The notes beneath the pieces are model-generated. The model did no database searches, had not been told where the DNA came from, and saw nothing but the letters and a program-made list of their open reading frames with translations. A program made the position numbers and the translations under genes. Positions 60,659-64,000 of a stretch of 64,000 nucleotides of DNA are shown in pieces (position 1 is the stretch's first letter; each line of letters opens with the position of its first letter). The stretch spans positions 434,001 through 498,000 of the forward strand of contig NZ_JAGIPR010000002.1 in NCBI RefSeq assembly GCF_017877355.1, given 5' to 3'. Source of the DNA: Chryseobacterium jejuense (GTDB lineage Bacteria; Bacteroidota; Bacteroidia; Flavobacteriales; Weeksellaceae).

Positions 60659-61618
60659 TTAGAATCCGCAATGTGCAGTACTAGGTACCGAAGCAAAACA
60701 GCCTGAAAGAGCTGAGAATGCTGTTAATGTACAATTGGTATTAACCAGATTGTTATCATATAATAAAGATCCTGATGGACTTCTGTAGTAAACATTTCCT
60801 GCTGTATTAGCATAAGAAGAAACAGAAGTAGAGCCACAAGTAGAGTTGGTACACGCCGCTCTCCATGCAGTATCAGTGATAGGACCTGTTGAATTTAGAG
60901 AAGGGTCAATAATTCTTTTTTCAACAACTCCAGATGCATTTTTAAAGCTTACCAATACAGCAACGTGATATACCCATGATACACAGCAAGTACCGGTAGA
61001 AGCTCTTAAATTACCATATACGAATTGTTTTTCACACTCATATCCGGCATTGTTTAAGATCTGTCTCATTTTGTGAGCTCTTGCATAACATCCGTCTACA
61101 GGAAATCTGAAAGTGATACAAGGAGAAGAAGCTGTAGAAGTTCCGCAAGATTGATTTTTGATCTGAGTAAATAAACTGTTTAAAGTCGCCAAGTTAGGAA
61201 TAACACTCGTTAATTTTCTGTTTGCGCTGCCTTCTGCTTTTACTTCTTTAGTTAAAGCAGATTTAAAGAAGCGGATGTCTTCCAATGTTGGGCTTCCTAC
61301 CTTCGCAATTTCATTGGAATTAGCTTTAAGGAAAATATGAACCGGAGATTCATTTTTTACGGCCTCGCTAATCATAGAAATATAAGCTTCGTTTTCCTTA
61401 GTGTCTTTAATTTCATAAGGCTGAGCTGAAAGGATAAAGGAAACTTTATATTTTCCGTCTTCTTTATCGAGTCCTACAGGAACAGTTCTTCCGAACTCTT
61501 TCATTGCAATTTCTTTAGATTGCGGATTTACAGTTTCCTGATTCGCACTGGAATCTGAACAGGAGTTGATGGACAGTACTGATACAAATACCATCAGGGA
61601 TAGCAAAATTTTTTTCAT
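60659..61618 (-). CDS. Protein-glutaminase (protein-glutamine deamidase) precursor
   Basis: Secreted enzyme that deamidates glutamine side chains in proteins. 319 aa from ATG 61618 (MKKILLSLMVF; another ATG is 9 nt upstream). Signal peptide, a propeptide of about 115 residues (KEFGRTVPVGLDKEDGKY), then the mature enzyme starting near LTSVIPNLATLNSLF. Counting from that leucine, the residues C42 (DGCYARAHK), H83 (WVYHVAVLV) and D103 (RIIDPSL) match the known catalytic triad of the Chryseobacterium proteolyticum enzyme. Many cysteines suggest disulfides. Confidence 0.93.
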   Translation of the reverse strand: MKKILLSLMVFVSVLSINSCSDSSANQETVNPQSKEIAMKEFGRTVPVGLDKEDGKYKVSFILSAQPYEIKDTKENEAYISMISEAVKNESPVHIFLKANSNEIAKVGSPTLEDIRFFKSALTKEVKAEGSANRKLTSVIPNLATLNSLFTQIKNQSCGTSTASSPCITFRFPVDGCYARAHKMRQILNNAGYECEKQFVYGNLRASTGTCCVSWVYHVAVLVSFKNASGVVEKRIIDPSLNSTGPITDTAWRAACTNSTCGSTSVSSYANTAGNVYYRSPSGSLLYDNNLVNTNCTLTAFSALSGCFASVPSTAHCGF

Positions 61619-61762
61619 AGTTCTCATATTTTGGTGGATAATGATTTTCTAAATAGCATCTTGTTTATTCACTATTTAGTGATAATAAAATTATGAAAAA
61701 TTCAAATATATGCAAGTAATATTTTCAAAAAATAATTAATATTTAAAAATGATTCACAAAAA

Positions 61763-61791
61763 AATCCCTATGCATCGACTGCATAGGGATT
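61763..61791 (-). terminator. Terminator of lipB
   Basis: Perfect 12-bp stem AATCCCTATGCA (61763-61774) / TGCATAGGGATT (61780-61791) followed by T7 on the minus strand, 21 nt past the lipB stop. Confidence 0.85.
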
Positions 61792-61811
61792 ATGATATTT
61801 AAAATTTATTT

Positions 61812-62540
61812 TTATTTGTAAATCAATTCTGCCTGGAATACATCTGCAAAATGTTTTCTGATTTTTGCTTTTATATCTTCCATTTCTTCCGGTGTTAACT
61901 CTCTTTCAAGTTCTCTTTTTAAAGAAGTAACCTGCTTATCCTTAATTCCACATGGAACAATGTATTCAAAGTAACGCATATCAGTATTCACATTCAGTGC
62001 GAAACCATGTAGCGTTACCCATCGGGAAGCTTTTACTCCCATTGCACAGATCTTTCTGGCATAAGGTTTCCCAACATCCAGCCATACACCGGTTTCTCCC
62101 TGGGAACGTTCTCCTTTAAGCCCGTATTCCCCAATAGTTCTGATGATAACTTCTTCAAGATTTCTCATATACAAATGAATATCTGTAAAGAAATTCTCAA
62201 GATCCAGAACTGGGTAACCCACAATCTGACCATAGCCATGATAGGTGATGTCTCCGCCACGGTTGGTTTTTACATACGTGGCTTCTATTTCCTTCAGTTT
62301 ATCAATTCCGGCCAGCATATTTTCTTCATGTCCGCTTTTTCCTAAGGTATACACATGAGGATGCTCTACAAAAAGAAGGTGGTTCGGAGTAGTGATATGC
62401 TGTTCTGCAGGCAGGTCACGGTTCTTTATTTTAGTCTCAATAATATCTTTCATCAGTTTTTCCTGATAGTCCCAAGCGGGCTGATATTCTTTAACTCCTA
62501 AATCTTCAAATTCTACTGCTTTATTTTGATTTGTATTCAT
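61812..62540 (-). CDS. lipB: Lipoyl(octanoyl) transferase LipB
   Basis: 242 aa; moves octanoyl from acyl-carrier protein to lipoyl domains. Conserved RGGDITYHGYGQIVGYPVLD and the catalytic region with the cysteine in YIVPCGIKDKQVTSL and lysine in MGVKASRWVTLHGFALN. Full length with a short extension at both ends. It lies between trpA and protein-glutaminase on the same strand; the 31-nt gap to trpA makes cotranscription with the trp genes possible. Confidence 0.94.
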   Translation of the reverse strand: MNTNQNKAVEFEDLGVKEYQPAWDYQEKLMKDIIETKIKNRDLPAEQHITTPNHLLFVEHPHVYTLGKSGHEENMLAGIDKLKEIEATYVKTNRGGDITYHGYGQIVGYPVLDLENFFTDIHLYMRNLEEVIIRTIGEYGLKGERSQGETGVWLDVGKPYARKICAMGVKASRWVTLHGFALNVNTDMRYFEYIVPCGIKDKQVTSLKRELERELTPEEMEDIKAKIRKHFADVFQAELIYK

Positions 62541-62571
62541 TTCAATTTTTGATATACAAATTTAGTGAATT

Positions 62572-63306
62572 TTAAGCTTTTATGGAATGGATAAAATCTA
62601 TGGCATTTTTCTTCCAATCTTTATCCTGAAGCAAAACATTCACAAAGGCTGTTCCGATAATTCCTCCATCTGCTTTCTCCGTTACATTTACAAAATCTTC
62701 TTTTGATTTTATTCCGAAACCAATCATTACCGGGTTTTTAAGAGGTAGATCAGCCAATCTAGTCAGATAGTTTTCATTTTTTAAAACCGTATTTTCGTTT
62801 CCGGTAGTGGAAGATGAGCTTACTGCATACAGAAATCCTGAACTTAATGAATCCAGATACTGTATTCTATCATTCGAAGTTTCCGGAGTCACCAGAAATG
62901 TGAAATTAAGGTTGTGCTTTTTCAGAATATGCTGATAGTTTTTCTCAAATTCGATAGGAGGAAGGTCTGGAAGAATAAGCCCTGAAACTCCACTTTCCGA
63001 ACATTCTTTACAGAATTTTTCAAAACCAAAGCTCAATACGGGATTGATGTATCCCATTAAAATAACCGGAACTTTTATTTCGTTTTTTATTGTTTTTAAC
63101 TGAGAGAAAAGCTTTTCGATGGTCATCCCGTTTTGAAGGGCCAGTTCATGGGCTTTTTGAATTACAGGCCCATCTGCTACAGGATCAGAATAGGGCATTC
63201 CAATTTCAATCATGTCTGCTCCGGAAGCCTGGATCAGTTGTATAATGTCTGCAGTATTTTCCAGTTCCGGAATTCCTGCAGTGAAATATATATTTAGTTT
63301 CTTCAT
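62572..63306 (-). CDS. trpA: Tryptophan synthase alpha subunit
   Basis: 244 aa from ATG 63306 (MKKLNIYFTAGIPE). TIM barrel that splits indole-3-glycerol phosphate. The catalytic glutamate lies in ADMIEIGMPYSDPVADGP (with E and D of the active site), VILMGYINPVLSFG and SSSSTTG bind substrate phosphate. The open frame reaches 63408 but would overlap trpB; homology supports the inner start. Last enzyme of tryptophan synthesis together with TrpB. Confidence 0.93.
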   Translation of the reverse strand: MKKLNIYFTAGIPELENTADIIQLIQASGADMIEIGMPYSDPVADGPVIQKAHELALQNGMTIEKLFSQLKTIKNEIKVPVILMGYINPVLSFGFEKFCKECSESGVSGLILPDLPPIEFEKNYQHILKKHNLNFTFLVTPETSNDRIQYLDSLSSGFLYAVSSSSTTGNENTVLKNENYLTRLADLPLKNPVMIGFGIKSKEDFVNVTEKADGGIIGTAFVNVLLQDKDWKKNAIDFIHSIKA

Positions 63307-63328
63307 TTCTTTATAGTATAATATATAA

Positions 63329-63344
63329 TGTACAATGTTGTACA
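63329..63344. repeat. Perfect palindrome in the trpB-trpA spacer
   Basis: TGTACAA-TG-TTGTACA, two 7-bp arms with a 2-nt spacer, inside the 61-nt gap between trpB and trpA. No T-run, so not a terminator. It may be a protein site, an mRNA processing hairpin or a small dispersed palindrome. Confidence 0.5.
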
Positions 63345-63367
63345 AATAGAATAATAAATCAGATCGA

Positions 63368-64000
63368 TTATAAATTTTTAAGATATGTTTCCATATCCTT
63401 ATCTCCACGGCCGCTCAGGCAGATGACAACGATATCATCTTCTTTGAATTTCTTCTTGTCTAAAACAGCAAGAGCGTGAGAACTTTCCAAAGCAGGGATA
63501 ATTCCTTCAAGTTTGGTGAGTTCAAAAGCACATTTTAGAGCTTCATCATCATTGATACTGAAAAACTCAGCTCTTTTTTCCTGAAATAAGTTGGCATGGA
63601 AAGGTCCTATTCCAGGATAATCAAGTCCTGCAGAGATGGAATGGGGTTCAATAACCTGTCCATATTCAGTTTGCATTACAAGACTTTTACTTCCGTGAAG
63701 CACTCCAAGAGTTCCTAAGAATGTAGTAGCAGCAGATTTCCCTGAGTCAACTCCAAGTCCTCCGGCTTCAGCAGCAATAATTTTTACTTCTTTTTCGTCT
63801 ACAAAATGGTAAAATGTTCCGGCAGCATTACTTCCACCCCCTACACAGGCAATCACATAATCAGGATTTTCTCTTCCGATTTTCTCTTTAAGCTGTTCCT
63901 TGATTTCTTTTGAAATGATACTTTGAAATCTTGCTACAAGATCTGGGAAAGGGTGGGGCCCAACCACACTACCAATCACATAATGAGTAGTGACAGGGTG
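63368..64000 (-). CDS. trpB: Tryptophan synthase beta subunit, N-terminus cut off by window
   Basis: 211 C-terminal codons are visible; the frame continues past the window edge without a start. PLP enzyme joining indole and serine. Visible motifs: THYVIGSVVGPHPFPDLV, the PLP-phosphate loop CVGGGSNAAGTF, AGLDYPGIGPFHANL and the C-terminal LSGRGDKDM. The reading frame is intact as far as seen. The ATG at 63979 is internal and is not the true start. Confidence 0.94.
   Translation of the reverse strand, partial: HPVTTHYVIGSVVGPHPFPDLVARFQSIISKEIKEQLKEKIGRENPDYVIACVGGGSNAAGTFYHFVDEKEVKIIAAEAGGLGVDSGKSAATTFLGTLGVLHGSKSLVMQTEYGQVIEPHSISAGLDYPGIGPFHANLFQEKRAEFFSINDDEALKCAFELTKLEGIIPALESSHALAVLDKKKFKEDDIVVICLSGRGDKDMETYLKNL

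Noticed and set aside
63307..63408. Extended N-terminus of trpA
   Set aside because: The extra residues overlap trpB and lack homology; the ATG at 63306 starts at the conserved beginning of the protein.
1..64000. CRISPR array
   Set aside because: The regular repeats at 19384-20113 are about 270 bp with no spacers, and no cas genes are present.
1..64000. tRNA or rRNA genes
   Set aside because: I saw no tRNA-like cloverleaf or T-loop consensus and no rRNA-like conserved stretch in the gaps; a dedicated search could still find a missed tRNA.

Overview
The window looks like a chromosomal segment of a Chryseobacterium-type member of the Flavobacteriia. The evidence is low G+C DNA, absent Shine-Dalgarno sites, several promoters with a TAnnTTTG -7 box, four secreted proteins with type IX secretion (T9SS) C-terminal sorting tails, gldF/gldG, and a protein-glutaminase that closely resembles the Chryseobacterium enzyme. 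No tRNA, rRNA, CRISPR array, phage or plasmid backbone is visible.

Layout. 1-6.1 kb: a cut-off MORN-like exported protein, the two subunits of a 3-oxoacid CoA-transferase (scoA, scoB) separated by an oppositely oriented ABC exporter, and a DUF4197 protein. 6.4-12.9 kb: a GH20 beta-N-acetylhexosaminidase, a Crp/Fnr regulator and a sulfur block (TauE exporter, MBL-rhodanese enzyme, two half-size YeeE/YedE channels) with a repeated 20-bp box before two of its genes. 13-16.8 kb: a DUF3302/HlyD/TolC export operon and a second Crp/Fnr protein. 16.9-23.6 kb: Tat-exported glycosylasparaginase, a lipoprotein, cutC, a tandemly repeated palindromic region leading into a GxxExxY nuclease-like gene, GH2 beta-mannosidase and a parDE toxin-antitoxin pair. 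23.7-35.4 kb: AEC transporter, priA, dacB, two T9SS cargo proteins (one an M1 peptidase), a cupin and kbl. 35.5-44.9 kb: hemJ, gldFG, a broken zeta-toxin locus, a serine hydrolase, small cytosolic proteins, and an Rrf2 regulator with a TauE exporter and a quinol monooxygenase.

45-56 kb is an iron/heme acquisition locus. Two T9SS-secreted proteins (one HmuY-like) diverge from a TonB receptor, an HmuY lipoprotein, the HmuTUV ABC importer, a methyltransferase, HemS and a ChaN-like protein. A duplicated 48-bp Fur-like regulatory block precedes both T9SS genes. 56.5-64 kb: an exported peptide-deformylase-like protein with an altered active-site motif, ohr/ohrR, a nitroreductase, a 233-bp MITE-like element, an SDR, protein-glutaminase, lipB and trpA/trpB (trpB cut off by the window end).

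Intergenic DNA is rich in dispersed elements. They include about 100-bp elements with TGTCATTC ends, a 127-bp element, a 233-bp element, pyrimidine-rich tracts and a 7-bp microsatellite. The most unusual structure is the roughly 270-bp tandem array before the GxxExxY gene, in which each extra unit carries a truncated copy of that gene's 5' end.
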